Notes: generated by a model not told the origin, from the letters alone. A DNA stretch of 64,000 nucleotides from Streptomyces sp. NBC_00704 (GCF_036226605.1 NZ_CP109000.1:1426001-1490000), one strand, 5' to 3'. Positions 53,620 to 62,813 are shown, counted from the stretch's first letter. Translations and numbers: made by a program.

Positions 53620-56103
53620 CTACCGCCGCCCGATGCGCAGGAAGGTGACCGAGTTCGCCGGGAAGGTGTACGTGAACTTCCGGGCGACGCCGGTGAACGT
53701 GGAGGTCACCGGGGCGACCGCGGTCGCCGTCTCCGAGTTGACCGCGTCCGGCGCGGCCGCGAGCGTGGTCACCCGGGCCCTGGACGCGACCTTCGCCCGG
53801 CCCAGGTCGATCGCCGTGCGCGCGTCGGCGGACTGGGCGTTGACGACCTTGACGATCAGGTCGCCGGTCTTCCCGTCCTCGGTGACGACCTGGCGGAACG
53901 GCTCGGCGGGCTTGTCGTCGGTGAAGGCGCCCCACTCCCGGCCGTCGAGGTACAGGGTGACCTGGCGGCCCCGCACCTTGACGTGGACGTCGTAGGCGCG
54001 GCCGGTCTCCACGGAGCCGGCCTTGGAGATCAGCGTCGACTTGCCGCCGTCCACGGCCTGTTCGACGGCGGACTGGGTGTTGTTCCAGCCGCCCAGGTTC
54101 CACCAGTAGTAGTTGCCGGTGTCCTTGACGCCGAACGCGACGAGGAAGCCTTCCTTGCCGGACTTCTTGGTGGCCTTCACCTGAAGGTCGTAGTCGTGCC
54201 AGGCGGGGTCGCCGGCCGAGACCATGGTGTTCTCGGCGGCGGTGTCGGTCTGCGCGTACTGCCCGTCCTGGAGCGACCAGTCGCCGCCGCCGGTGTGCGT
54301 CCATCGCGAGGCGTCGCCGGAGAAGTCGTCGCTCAGCAGCGTGGCGCCGTCCGCGCCGGTCACCCGCACGTCGTCGTAGGCGGCGGCGGTCGCCCAGGTG
54401 GAGAGGCCGACGGCGCCGGTGATCGGGCCCTGGAGGGACGGGGTGCCGCTGGCCGTGGACGGGACCACGCGGTCGCCCACGTTGGTCATGAACAGCTTCT
54501 GCACCTCGTAGTTGGCCGAGTTCCAGGAGGCGTGGTTGTTGAACCACACCAGGTCCGGACGCCATTGGACGTAGTCCTCGTTGGCGAACAGCGGCGCGTA
54601 GGAGGCGAGCTGGACGACGTCGGCGTTGCGCTCCAGGCCGGTCATGAACGCGGCTTCGGCCAGGCCGTTCTGCAAGGCGTTGCCCTGTGAGGCGTATTCG
54701 CCGAGGAAGACCTTGGGGCCGCCGCGGTCGTAGGAGTCGTAGCGGTCGTTGTTCTGCAGGAACCACTGCGGGCTGTTGTAGTAGTGCTCGTCGACCATGT
54801 CGACCTTGCCGGCGCGGTTGAGCTGCCAGGCCGTGTCGAAGGTCGCACCGGAGTCGTCGGGGCCGGAGTTGGAGACGACGGTGACGTCCGGGTACCTGGC
54901 CGCGACGGCGGCGCGGAACTCCTGGAAGCGGGCGAAGAACTCGGCCGGGAGGTTCTCCTCGTTGCCGACCTCGAGGTGGGTGAGGTGGAAGGGTTTGGGA
55001 TGGCCCATCTGCGCGCGCTTGCGGCCCCAGGTGGAGGTGACCGGGCCGTTGGCGAACTCGATGAGGTCGAGGGTGTCCTGGACGTGCCGTTTCAGCAGCG
55101 CCCCGTCGGCCACCGCCTTGTTCTGGCCGCAGCCGGTGACCAGGGCGGGGACCACGGGCAGCGGCATCGCGCCGACGTCCTCGGCGAAGCGGAAGTACTC
55201 GTAGTAGCCGAGTCCGTAACTCTGGTTGTAGCCCCAGAAGTTGGAGTTGACCGCGCGCTCCTCGACGGGGCCGACGGTGTCCTTCCACTGGTAGGACCGG
55301 GCACGCTGCCAGCCGGACGCCTCGCTGTAGTCCTGCATGGAACCGGTGTTCACCAGGCAGCCGCCCGGGAAGCGCACGAAGCCCGGGTGCAGGGCGGCGA
55401 CCTTCTCGGCGAGGTCCTTGCGCAGGCCGTTGGGCTCGTGCTTGTAGGTGTCGCGGGGGAACAGGGAGACCATGTCGAGGGCGGCCGCGGCCGAGGAGCC
55501 GACCGTCAGCCGGCCGTCGCCGCTGGTGCGGGCCGCGGTGAAGGACGTCCGGTACCGGACCCAGCCGCCGGCGCGCACGGCCACCCGGCGGGCGGGGGCG
55601 AGCGTGCCGCCGGCGTCCTGGAGGCTCACGGTGAGGGTGCTGCCGTGCCCGGCGCGGGCCCAGACCGAGAAGTCGTACTTCTTGCCCTGCTCGACCCGGA
55701 TGCCGGTGTTGTAGCCGGAGTTGGTGACGGACGATCCGGCGTCCAGGGACAGGTAGGCGCGGTTGCGGTCGTTGAGGCGCCCGGCGTCGTCGAGGACCCG
55801 GGCGGAGCCGCCGACCGTCCAGGAGGTCAGCGGGGTGTACGACCCGTTGTCGACGGGGGCGTACTCGAAGGACCTGTTCTGCACGAGTTCGGCGTACAGA
55901 CCGCCGTCGGCGGCCCGGTTGATGTCCTCGAAGAAGACGCCGTACATCGTGTCGCCGATCTTCGCGCCCTTGGCGGCGGGGTCGACGGCGAGGGTGTAGT
56001 CGGTGGCGCCGGCGGCCTGCGCGGGGGCCGGGACCGCTCCCGCGGCCAGCAGGAGGGCGCTCGCCCCGAGACCGAGTCTCAGTCGGACGGTGCTGCGTGA
56101 CAT
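53620..56103 (-). CDS. Secreted alpha-L-arabinofuranosidase (GH51)
   Basis: An 827-residue enzyme with a Sec-type signal peptide (TVRLRLGLGASALLLAAGAVPAPAQAAGATD). YGVFFEDINRAADGGLYAELVQNRSFEY opens the mature catalytic module. A carbohydrate-binding-like insert follows (TSWTVGGSARVLDDAG...). HPGFVRFPGGCLVNTG, HLEVGNEENLP (acid/base Glu in GNEE) and KVFLGEYAS (nucleophile Glu) define GH51. A family-like LamG/CBM insert (LLSDDFSGDASRWTHTG) lies between the catalytic site and the C-terminal beta domain. It removes arabinose from arabinan or arabinoxylan; in this window that fits pectin side chains. The start is set by the signal peptide. Confidence 0.92.
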   Translation of the reverse strand: MSRSTVRLRLGLGASALLLAAGAVPAPAQAAGATDYTLAVDPAAKGAKIGDTMYGVFFEDINRAADGGLYAELVQNRSFEYAPVDNGSYTPLTSWTVGGSARVLDDAGRLNDRNRAYLSLDAGSSVTNSGYNTGIRVEQGKKYDFSVWARAGHGSTLTVSLQDAGGTLAPARRVAVRAGGWVRYRTSFTAARTSGDGRLTVGSSAAAALDMVSLFPRDTYKHEPNGLRKDLAEKVAALHPGFVRFPGGCLVNTGSMQDYSEASGWQRARSYQWKDTVGPVEERAVNSNFWGYNQSYGLGYYEYFRFAEDVGAMPLPVVPALVTGCGQNKAVADGALLKRHVQDTLDLIEFANGPVTSTWGRKRAQMGHPKPFHLTHLEVGNEENLPAEFFARFQEFRAAVAARYPDVTVVSNSGPDDSGATFDTAWQLNRAGKVDMVDEHYYNSPQWFLQNNDRYDSYDRGGPKVFLGEYASQGNALQNGLAEAAFMTGLERNADVVQLASYAPLFANEDYVQWRPDLVWFNNHASWNSANYEVQKLFMTNVGDRVVPSTASGTPSLQGPITGAVGLSTWATAAAYDDVRVTGADGATLLSDDFSGDASRWTHTGGGDWSLQDGQYAQTDTAAENTMVSAGDPAWHDYDLQVKATKKSGKEGFLVAFGVKDTGNYYWWNLGGWNNTQSAVEQAVDGGKSTLISKAGSVETGRAYDVHVKVRGRQVTLYLDGREWGAFTDDKPAEPFRQVVTEDGKTGDLIVKVVNAQSADARTAIDLGRAKVASRARVTTLAAAPDAVNSETATAVAPVTSTFTGVARKFTYTFPANSVTFLRIGRR

Positions 56104-56170
56104 GGATGCTCCGAGGCTCTGCGTGCACGAATGTTCGAGATACCGGACGCTGATCAGCACTTCGAACGGC

Positions 56171-56199
56171 AAGATAGGGAGGGGGCCGGGGAGCGTCAA
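56171..56199 (-). promoter_or_regulatory. Promoter of the arabinofuranosidase gene
   Basis: Minus-strand TTGACG (56199-56194) and TATCTT (56176-56171) with a 17-nt spacer. Downstream, near the predicted start, lie a perfect palindrome GCTGATCAGC (56149-56158) and outer arms TTCGAAC/GTTCGA, a plausible repressor region. Confidence 0.6.
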
Positions 56200-56238
56200 T
56201 GGGTCGCGCGGCAGCGGAAGTTTCGGGAGTGAACGGTG

Positions 56239-56682
56239 ATGGGCGAGTTCTGGCCAGTGACCGACGTGCTGGCCCATCTGGCCGGGAGCTGGCGGACGGA
56301 GCGGTCCGTGCGGGACCTCGCGAGCGGGGACACGGGCGCGTTCACGGGCACGACCGTCTTCGCGCCGCTCGACGGCGGCGGGCTGCTGCACCGGGAGAGC
56401 GGCACGTTCACCTGGCGGGGCGTCGCCCGGCCGGCCGAGCGCACCCTGCGCTTCCTGCCGGGGCCGGCGCCCGGCGCGGCGGACGTCCGGTTCGCCGACG
56501 GCCGTCCCTTCCACGACCTGGACCTGACGACCGGACGGCACACGAGCGAGCACCCCTGCGCGGCCGACCTCTACCGGGTCGAGTACACCGTCGCGGACGC
56601 GGACCGCTGGCGGACGGTGTGGCGGGTGGGCGGTCCGGCCAAGGACCTGCTGCTGACGACCCGCTACACGCGCGTCGGCTGA
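56239..56682 (+). CDS. DUF6314 family protein
   Basis: A 147-residue protein beginning MGEFWPVTDVLAHLAGSWRTERSVRDLASGDTGAFTGTTVFAPLDGGGLLHRESG; the pattern fits the DUF6314 family of unknown function, probably a lipocalin-like barrel. A GTG one codon upstream is also possible. It overlaps the convergent phosphatase-fold gene by 19 bp at the 3' ends. Confidence 0.7.
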   Translation: MGEFWPVTDVLAHLAGSWRTERSVRDLASGDTGAFTGTTVFAPLDGGGLLHRESGTFTWRGVARPAERTLRFLPGPAPGAADVRFADGRPFHDLDLTTGRHTSEHPCAADLYRVEYTVADADRWRTVWRVGGPAKDLLLTTRYTRVG

Positions 56683-57257
56683 ACCGGCACCCCTTCGAGG
56701 CGCAGGTTCCAGCGCCCGCCCCGGCCGGTCACGGTGGTCGCCGACAGGGGGCGTACGTCGATGTTCCAGTACGTCGCGGGCGGCGCCTTGAGCACGTAGA
56801 CCACGGCGGCGCGGATCACGCTGGGCTCGGCCACCGCGACGATCTTGTCGCCGTCGCCGACGGGCCGGGTGTCGAGCCAGTCGCCCACCCGCGTGACGAA
56901 GTCCAGCAGGGACTCGCCGCCGTGCGGGGTCGCCAGCGGGTCGGCCAGCCAGGCGTCCACCGCCTGCGGTTCCCGGGCCATCGCCTCGCCGAGCGTGAGA
57001 CCGCGCCAGCGGCCCATGTCGCAGTCGCGCAGCGCGAGCTGCACCAGGGGCGCGTACCCGAGGGCGTCGCCGGTCGCGCGGCTGCGCGGGGTGGGCGAGC
57101 AGTACCGCAGGCCGGCGGCGGCGAGCGGCAGGAGATCGGGCACCGCCCGCTGCACCTCGTCCCAGCCCGGCTGGTCCAGCGGGCGGTCGTCCTCGAAGCG
57201 CTCCGCGAGCAGCGAGGAGCTGCGAGCGGCGGCGACGAACGTGACCCGAAGTGGCAT
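56664..57257 (-). CDS. Histidine-phosphatase-fold protein lacking catalytic histidines
   Basis: A 197-residue protein aligning with the phosphoglycerate-mutase-like superfamily: LGYAPLVQLALRDCDMGRWRGLTLGEAM and PHGGESLLDFVTRVGDWLD are typical. The N-terminal RHG motif is replaced by VTFVAAARSSSLLAERF and the second His by VAVAEPSVIRAAVV (normally a His before GG/SVIR). It is therefore unlikely to be a phosphatase and may bind a ligand. The 3' ends overlap the DUF6314 gene by 19 bp. Confidence 0.75.
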   Translation of the reverse strand: MPLRVTFVAAARSSSLLAERFEDDRPLDQPGWDEVQRAVPDLLPLAAAGLRYCSPTPRSRATGDALGYAPLVQLALRDCDMGRWRGLTLGEAMAREPQAVDAWLADPLATPHGGESLLDFVTRVGDWLDTRPVGDGDKIVAVAEPSVIRAAVVYVLKAPPATYWNIDVRPLSATTVTGRGGRWNLRLEGVPVQPTRV

Positions 57258-57361
57258 GCGGCGATGGTGAGCCGCGGAAGTGCGCAGGTCAAGAGGTGTT
57301 ATCCGCTAGTTGTCACGACTGGGCCGAACCTTGGCCGAAGGTCTGGACACCACAGGGCAAG

Positions 57362-57799
57362 TCACTCGAAAACGAGCGCCATCCACCGGTCGGGCGCCGC
57401 GAGCGGCCGGAAACCGGCCTTCTCGTACACGCCGTGCGCGTCGTGCGTGGCGAGCAGGATGCGGCGCAGCCCGTACGGCGTGAGGTGGTCGCGCACCGCC
57501 TCGGTCAGCGCGGTGCCGAGCCCCTTGCCGCGCGCGGCCGGGTCGACGTACACGTCGCACAGCCAGGCGAAGGTGGCCAGGTCGGTCACCACGCGGGCGT
57601 AGGCGACCTGCTCGCCGGACGCCGTGTCGTACACCCCGAAGTTGAGCGAGCCCGCCGTCGCCCGTTCCTGCTTGTCCAGGGTCCGCCCGATCGCCCAGTA
57701 CGCGTCGGACGAGAGCCAGCGGTGCACGCGGGCGACGTCGATGCGGTCGGGGTCGGTGGACATCTCGTAGCCGTCGGGGAAGCCTGGTGCGTCGCTCAT
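57362..57799 (-). CDS. GNAT acetyltransferase
   Basis: A 145-residue GNAT enzyme: VYVDPAARGKGLGTALTEAVRDHL holds the acetyl-CoA loop (RGKGLG), and VYEKAGFRPL the C-terminal motif. The N-terminus (DPDRIDVARVHRWLSSDAYWAIGR) fits a common Streptomyces subgroup. Substrate unknown. It lies 27 nt downstream of the MocR gene and may be co-transcribed. Confidence 0.88.
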   Translation of the reverse strand: MSDAPGFPDGYEMSTDPDRIDVARVHRWLSSDAYWAIGRTLDKQERATAGSLNFGVYDTASGEQVAYARVVTDLATFAWLCDVYVDPAARGKGLGTALTEAVRDHLTPYGLRRILLATHDAHGVYEKAGFRPLAAPDRWMALVFE

Positions 57800-57826
57800 G
57801 GCGGGATCCTCACAGCGCGCGGGACG

Positions 57827-59278
57827 TCATGTCGAACGGTTTGCGGGCAGCGCCTCCGCGCACGCGGCCTCCAGCCGCCGCACGCCCTCCGCGATCTCCT
57901 GCGTCCCGGCGACGGCGGCGAAGCTCAGCCGGACGTGGGCGGCGGGGGGTTCGGCGCTGAAGTAGGGCCTGCCCGGCGTGAGGGCGACCCCGGCGCGCAG
58001 CGCGGCGGCGGTGAAGGCCGCCTCGTCCGTGCCGTCCGGCAGGCGCAGCCACAGGTGGTAGCCGCCGGACGGGATGTGCGGCAGGGCGAGGCGGGGCAGC
58101 CGCAGCCGCAGGGCCGCGGCCATCGCGTCCCGCCGGGCCCGCAGCTCGGCCGCGACGGAGCGCAGGTGGCGCGGCCAGGCCGGCGAGCCGACGAGTTCGA
58201 GGGCCGCCTCCTGCAACGGGCGGGGCACGAAGAAGCTGTCGACGACCTGGATGGCGCGCAGCCGCTCCAGCACCGGGCCGCGGGCCACCAGGGCGCTGAC
58301 CCGGAAGCTCGGCGAGGTCGCCTTGGTCAGCGAGCCCACGTGGACGACGACGCCGTCGGGGTCCTCGGCGGCGAGCGGGCGCGGCAGCGGGCCGGCGTCC
58401 TCGTGCGCGAGACGGCGCACGAAGTCGTCCTCCACGACGAACGCGCCCGCCTCCCGGGCGATGCGCAGCACCTCGGCCCGCCGGCCGGCGGCGAGGACGG
58501 CGCCGGTGGGGTTCTGGAACAGCGGCTGGCAGACGAAGACGCGGGCGCCGCTCGCCCGGAACGCGTCGGCGAGCAGGTCCGGCCTGACGCCGTCCGGGTC
58601 GACCGGGACCGGGACCGGCCGCAGCCCCGAGGAGCGGGCGATCGCCAGCATGCCGGGGTAGGTCGGGGACTCCACCAGCACCGGCGCGCCGGGCGGGGCC
58701 AGGGCGCGCAGCGCGGTGGTCAGCGAGGCCTGGCCGCCGCCGCTGACCAGGACCTCGGCCGCGGTGACCGGGCCGCCGACGGTGCGTGCGAACCAGTCGC
58801 GCAGCTCCGGCAGCCCTTCCATCGGCGGCCGTCCCCAGGCGCCGGGCCGGCGGCCCGCACGGGCCAGGGCCGCGGCCATGGCCCGCTCCGGCTGGAGCGA
58901 GGGGTGGAGGTAGCCGCCGTTGAACTCGATCACTCCGGGCGGCGGGGCGGACAGCGAGACCGTGACGCCCGAGGCGTCCACCGAGCGCGGGACGAGGTCG
59001 CCCGTCCCGTCCGCGCTCAGCGACACCTCCTGCCAGGAGGTGTCGCCGGCGGGAGCGGCGGTGTGCGACGGGCGGGCCCGGAAGGCGCCCGCGCCGGGGC
59101 GGGTGGCCACGAGCCCCTCGGCGGCGAGGTGCGCCAGCGCCCGCGAGACGGTCACCGGGCTCACCCGGTATCTCTCGACCAGGGCCCGGCTCGACGGCAG
59201 CTTCCCACCCGGCGAGTAGCGGTCGAACTCCTCACGCAGGCGTTCCACCAGTTCACCCACACTGCTACGCTCATGCAT
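57827..59278 (-). CDS. MocR-type regulator (GntR HTH plus PLP aminotransferase fold)
   Basis: A 483-residue protein. Residues 1-70 form a GntR winged helix (GKLPSSRALVERYRVSPVTVSRALAHLAAEGLVATRPGAG). The rest is a fold-type I aminotransferase domain: LVSGGGQASLTTALRALAPPGAPVLVESPTYPG, LFQNPTGAVLAAGRR and VHVGSLTKATSPSFRVSALVA (PLP Lys). MocR proteins sense PLP or amines rather than transaminate. The ATG at 59278 overlaps the start of the divergent transporter gene, so the regulator very probably controls both. Confidence 0.9.
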   Translation of the reverse strand: MHERSSVGELVERLREEFDRYSPGGKLPSSRALVERYRVSPVTVSRALAHLAAEGLVATRPGAGAFRARPSHTAAPAGDTSWQEVSLSADGTGDLVPRSVDASGVTVSLSAPPPGVIEFNGGYLHPSLQPERAMAAALARAGRRPGAWGRPPMEGLPELRDWFARTVGGPVTAAEVLVSGGGQASLTTALRALAPPGAPVLVESPTYPGMLAIARSSGLRPVPVPVDPDGVRPDLLADAFRASGARVFVCQPLFQNPTGAVLAAGRRAEVLRIAREAGAFVVEDDFVRRLAHEDAGPLPRPLAAEDPDGVVVHVGSLTKATSPSFRVSALVARGPVLERLRAIQVVDSFFVPRPLQEAALELVGSPAWPRHLRSVAAELRARRDAMAAALRLRLPRLALPHIPSGGYHLWLRLPDGTDEAAFTAAALRAGVALTPGRPYFSAEPPAAHVRLSFAAVAGTQEIAEGVRRLEAACAEALPANRST

Positions 59279-59292
59279 GAAGACACAGAGTA
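59266..59292. promoter_or_regulatory. Overlapping divergent leaderless promoters of mocR and eamA
   Basis: TACGCT (59266-59271) lies 5 nt before the EamA ATG on the + strand, and TACTCT (59292-59287) 8 nt before the MocR ATG on the - strand. Both are TANNNT -10 boxes at the spacing that makes transcription start at or beside the AUG. Neither gene has room for a ribosome site. Confidence 0.6.
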
Positions 59293-60203
59293 GCGCTATC
59301 GCGCCGTCGCCGATAGCGGTCAGCATCCCGGACCCCGCCGAAGGGCGGAGCGGTCCCGGCACCCTCCAGGCCGCTCTCGGCGTCGTCGCCTTCTCGCTGA
59401 CGTTCCCGGCCACCGCCTGGGGCCTGGAGGGCTTCGGCCCCTGGGCGCTGGTGGCGGTGCGCAGCGTCCTGGCCGCGCTGATCGCCGGGGTGTGTCTGCT
59501 CTCCCTGAGGATCGCGCCGCCCGCCCGGCGGCACTGGGCCGGGCTCGCCGTCGTCGCCGGCGGGGTCGTCGTCGGGTTCCCCCTGCTGACCACGCTCGCG
59601 CTGCGGACGTCCACGACCGCGCACGCGGCCGTCGTGGTGGGTCTGCTGCCGCTGACGACCGCGCTCCTGTCCGCCCTGCGCACGGGCGCCCGCCCGTCGC
59701 GGGCCTTCTGGGCGGCGGCCCTGGCCGGCGCGGCCGCGGTGGCCGCGTTCACCGTGCAGCAGAGCGGCGGGGCCCTGACCACCGCCGACCTCTATCTGTT
59801 CGGGGCGCTGCTGGTGTGCGCGGCCGGCTACACCGAGGGCGGTCGGCTGGCCCGGGTGATGCCGGGCTGGCAGGTGATCGGCTGGGCGCTGGTGCTCTGC
59901 CTGCCCCTCACGCTGCCCGCCGCCGCGCTCGCCCTCGCCGTGGAACCCGTCCGCCTCACCGCGCACAGCGTGGCCGGACTGCTGTGGGTCGCCGCCGGCT
60001 CGCAGTTCCTCGGGCTGGTCGTCTGGTACCGGGGCATGGCGGCCATCGGAGTCCCCCGGGCCAGCCAGTTGCAGTTGGCGCAGCCGCTGCTCACACTGGT
60101 GTGGTCGGTGCTGCTGCTGGGCGAGCACCTCACGCCCGCCGCGCCGCTGACGGCCGCGGCCGTCGTCGTCTGCATCGCCGTCACCCAGCGGGCGCGCGGC
60201 TGA
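59277..60203 (+). CDS. EamA/DMT-family transporter
   Basis: A 308-residue protein with ten predicted helices in two EamA repeats (about residues 30-165 and 170-305). FSLTFPATAWGLEGFGPWALVAVRSVLAALIAG and LGLVVWYRGMAAIGVPRASQLQLAQPLLTLVWSVLLLGEHLT are typical. It probably exports an amine or amino acid whose level is sensed by the divergent MocR. Its ATG shares two bases with the MocR start codon on the other strand. Confidence 0.9.
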   Translation: MKTQSSAIAPSPIAVSIPDPAEGRSGPGTLQAALGVVAFSLTFPATAWGLEGFGPWALVAVRSVLAALIAGVCLLSLRIAPPARRHWAGLAVVAGGVVVGFPLLTTLALRTSTTAHAAVVVGLLPLTTALLSALRTGARPSRAFWAAALAGAAAVAAFTVQQSGGALTTADLYLFGALLVCAAGYTEGGRLARVMPGWQVIGWALVLCLPLTLPAAALALAVEPVRLTAHSVAGLLWVAAGSQFLGLVVWYRGMAAIGVPRASQLQLAQPLLTLVWSVLLLGEHLTPAAPLTAAAVVVCIAVTQRARG

Positions 60204-60297
60204 CCACGAGCCGCCCGCCGCCCGCGACGGCCCGTGCGGGACGCGAGGCGCCGGCCCGACGGCACGGATCCCCGCCCGGCTCTGTGAGGAGGCCCAG

Positions 60298-60501
60298 ATG
60301 CGCGCAACCACGGGTGACCAGCTTGTCCAGCACGGCAGGGTGGTCGGGCAACACGACAAGGTCGGCGAGATCGTCGAGGTGCTGGGCCCGGGCGGCGACC
60401 CCCCGTACCGCGTCCGCTTCGAGGACGGACACACGGGCGTGTGCTCGCCCGGCCCCGACACCGAGATCCGCCACCGCACCGCCGGAGAACGGCGCCCGTA
60501 G
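60298..60501 (+). CDS. DUF1918 domain protein
   Basis: A 67-residue protein whose HDKVGEIVEVLGPGGDPPYRVRFEDGHTGVCSPGPDTEIRH is the DUF1918 signature, a small SH3-like barrel found in actinobacteria. Function unknown. It has a good start context (GAGGAGG before ATG). Confidence 0.88.
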   Translation: MRATTGDQLVQHGRVVGQHDKVGEIVEVLGPGGDPPYRVRFEDGHTGVCSPGPDTEIRHRTAGERRP

Positions 60502-60549
60502 GGCCCAGCCTGTAAAGCCCCTCTTCGGTTCCCCGTCGGCTCGCTCCGC

Positions 60550-61770
60550 TCAGCTCGGGGGCGCGGCCGGCTGCGGGTAGTGATCGGCGACCACCCGGGC
60601 CATCGCTCCGATCCGGTCCTTCCTCACGTCCTCGGCGGCGAAGAACACGTGCCCGCGCACCTGGGGGTGGGCGGCGGCCAGGTCGAGGTGGGCCGACAGT
60701 TCGGCCGGGTCCTGCCAGGCGGCCGGCTGCGCCGGGTCGCCCGCCCGGTACAGGGCCTCGCCGATGTACAGCCGGGTGCGGCTGCCCCTGGCCACCTCCG
60801 CCCACCAGGGCACCAGCTTGGCGTAGTCGGCGACCGGCAGCCCGATGTTCCAGTACAGCTGGGGGACGACGTAGTCGATCCAGCCCTCCTTGACCCACTT
60901 GCGCGTGTCGGCGTGGATGTCGTCGTACGACTGAAGGGCCCGGGTGTCGGAGCCGCGCGAGTCGGTGGCGGCGTTGCGCCACACGCCGAACGGGCTGATC
61001 CCGAACTGGGTGCCGGGCCGGGTGTCCCGGATCCGGGCGGCCGTCTCCAGCACCAGCCGGTCGACGTTGTCGCGCCGCCAGGCGGCCCGGGTCGCGAAGG
61101 CGCCGCCGTGGGCGTCGTAGGCGTCCTGGTCGTCGAAGGTCTGCCCGGCGACCGGGTACGGATAGAAGTAGTCGTCGAAGTGCACCGCGTCCACGGGGTA
61201 CTTCGCGACCGCGTCGAGGATCGCGTCCTGCACGAAGGCGCGGACCTCCGGCAGGCCGGGGTTGTAGTAGAGCCGGCCGCCGAACCGCACCACCCAGTCC
61301 GGGTGCCGGCGCGCGGGGTGCGCGGCGACCAGCCGGGAGGGGTCGTCGTGGGTCGCGATGCGGTACGGGTTGAACCAGGCGTGCAGCTGGAGGCCGCGGG
61401 CGTGGGCCTCCTCGACGGCCGTGCCGAGCGGATCCCAGCCCGGCGCCCTGCCCTGGACGCCGGTGAGCACCTCCGACCACGGCTCGAACGGCGACGGCCA
61501 CAACGCGTCGGCCGTGGGCCGCGCCTGGAGGATCACCGTGTTCAGCCGTCTGCGCACCGCCACGTCCAGCAGGGCGATCAGTTCGGCGCGCTGGGCGGCG
61601 GCGGTCAGTCCGGTCCGTGACGGCCAGTCCCGGTTGGAGACGGTCGCCAGCCACATGCCCCGCATCTCGCCCGTCGCCCGCCGCTCCCGCCCGGGAGCGG
61701 CCGCCGCGCCCGTCGTGGTGAACGCCGACAGCGCTGCCAGCGCGAACGCCCGCCGGGTCAGTCGCCCCAT
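60550..61770 (-). CDS. GH10-like (DUF187) secreted glycosidase-family protein
   Basis: A 406-residue protein with a Tat signal (GRLTRRAFALAALSAFTT). The barrel shows MRGMWLATVSNRDWPSRTGL, NTVILQARPTADALWPSPFEPWSEVLTG, LHAWFNPYRIATHDD, DAVHFDDYFYPYPVAG and DYVVPQLYWNIGLP, the pattern of the GHL10 (DUF187/YddW-like) family that cuts denuded peptidoglycan glycans. An ATG at 61785 is also possible. It probably acts in wall remodelling. Confidence 0.85.
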   Translation of the reverse strand: MGRLTRRAFALAALSAFTTTGAAAAPGRERRATGEMRGMWLATVSNRDWPSRTGLTAAAQRAELIALLDVAVRRRLNTVILQARPTADALWPSPFEPWSEVLTGVQGRAPGWDPLGTAVEEAHARGLQLHAWFNPYRIATHDDPSRLVAAHPARRHPDWVVRFGGRLYYNPGLPEVRAFVQDAILDAVAKYPVDAVHFDDYFYPYPVAGQTFDDQDAYDAHGGAFATRAAWRRDNVDRLVLETAARIRDTRPGTQFGISPFGVWRNAATDSRGSDTRALQSYDDIHADTRKWVKEGWIDYVVPQLYWNIGLPVADYAKLVPWWAEVARGSRTRLYIGEALYRAGDPAQPAAWQDPAELSAHLDLAAAHPQVRGHVFFAAEDVRKDRIGAMARVVADHYPQPAAPPS

Positions 61771-61952
61771 CGCACACATCCCCACATACTCTGCGGATCC
61801 GTTCGGTCACGGATCGTTTCCGGGGCCCAGCATGCCCCCACCCCGGCGATCGATCATCGATACTTGCTAGTAACGTGCACGATCGGAGCAGGCCGTCCGG
61901 GACCCGGCAGACCTGCCACAGCCAACAGAGTCAGCGCGGCGAAAGGTGCGAT

Positions 61953-62813
61953 GTGACCGACATCGAGCGGGTCGGAGTGGTGGGCTGCGGCCAGATGGGG
62001 GCGGGCATCGCCGAGGTCTGCGCGCGCGCCGGCCTCGACGTCAAGGTCGCCGAGACCAATGGCGAGGCCCTGGAGATCGGCCGGACCCGGCTGCTCAACT
62101 CCCTGGCCAAGGCCGCCGAGCGCGGCAAGATCTCCGAGGAGGAGCGGGACGCCGCGCTGGCGCGCCTGAGCTTCACCACGGACCTCGGCGAGTTCGCCGA
62201 CCGTGATCTGGTCGTCGAGGCCGTCGTCGAGAACGAGCAGGTCAAGACCGAGATCTTCCAGGTCCTCGACCAGGTGGTGACCCGCCCTGACGCGATCCTC
62301 GCCTCCAACACCTCCTCCATCCCGCTGGTGAAGCTGGCGGTCGCCACCTCGCGGCCCGACCAGGTCGTCGGCATCCACTTCTTCAACCCGGCGCCCGTGC
62401 AGCAGCTCGTCGAGCTGATCCCGGCGCTGACCACCTCGGAGGGCACGCTCGGCCGGGCGCAGCTGTTCGCCGAGAAGGTGCTCGGCAAGCACGCGATCCG
62501 CGCCCAGGACCGCTCCGGCTTCGTGGTCAACGCGCTGCTGATCCCCTATCTCCTGTCCGCGATCCGGATGTTCGAGACGGGCATCGCCAGCCGCGAGGAC
62601 ATCGACAACGGCATGGAGATGGGCTGCGCCCACCCGATGGGCCCGCTGAAGCTGTCCGACCTGATCGGTCTGGACACGGTCGCCTCGGTCGCCTTCTCGA
62701 TGTACGAGGAGTACAAGGAGCCGCTCTACGCCGCTCCCCCGCTGCTCCAGCGCATGGTCGACGCGGGCCGGCTGGGCCGCAAGACCGGCTCGGGCTTCTA
62801 CACGTACGGCTGA
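61953..62813 (+). CDS. 3-hydroxybutyryl-CoA dehydrogenase
   Basis: A 286-residue enzyme. VGVVGCGQMGAGIAEVCARAGLDVKVAE binds NAD(P), VVEAVVENEQVKTEIFQVLDQ and SNTSSIPLVKLAVAT follow, and GIHFFNPAPVQQLVELIPALTT carries the catalytic His-Asn-Pro. Glu in the C-terminal DIDNGMEMGCAHPMGPLKLSDLIG region completes the fold. It converts 3-hydroxy- to acetoacetyl-CoA in fatty-acid, butyrate or PHB metabolism. The GTG at 61953 has GAAAGG upstream. Confidence 0.93.
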   Translation: MTDIERVGVVGCGQMGAGIAEVCARAGLDVKVAETNGEALEIGRTRLLNSLAKAAERGKISEEERDAALARLSFTTDLGEFADRDLVVEAVVENEQVKTEIFQVLDQVVTRPDAILASNTSSIPLVKLAVATSRPDQVVGIHFFNPAPVQQLVELIPALTTSEGTLGRAQLFAEKVLGKHAIRAQDRSGFVVNALLIPYLLSAIRMFETGIASREDIDNGMEMGCAHPMGPLKLSDLIGLDTVASVAFSMYEEYKEPLYAAPPLLQRMVDAGRLGRKTGSGFYTYG

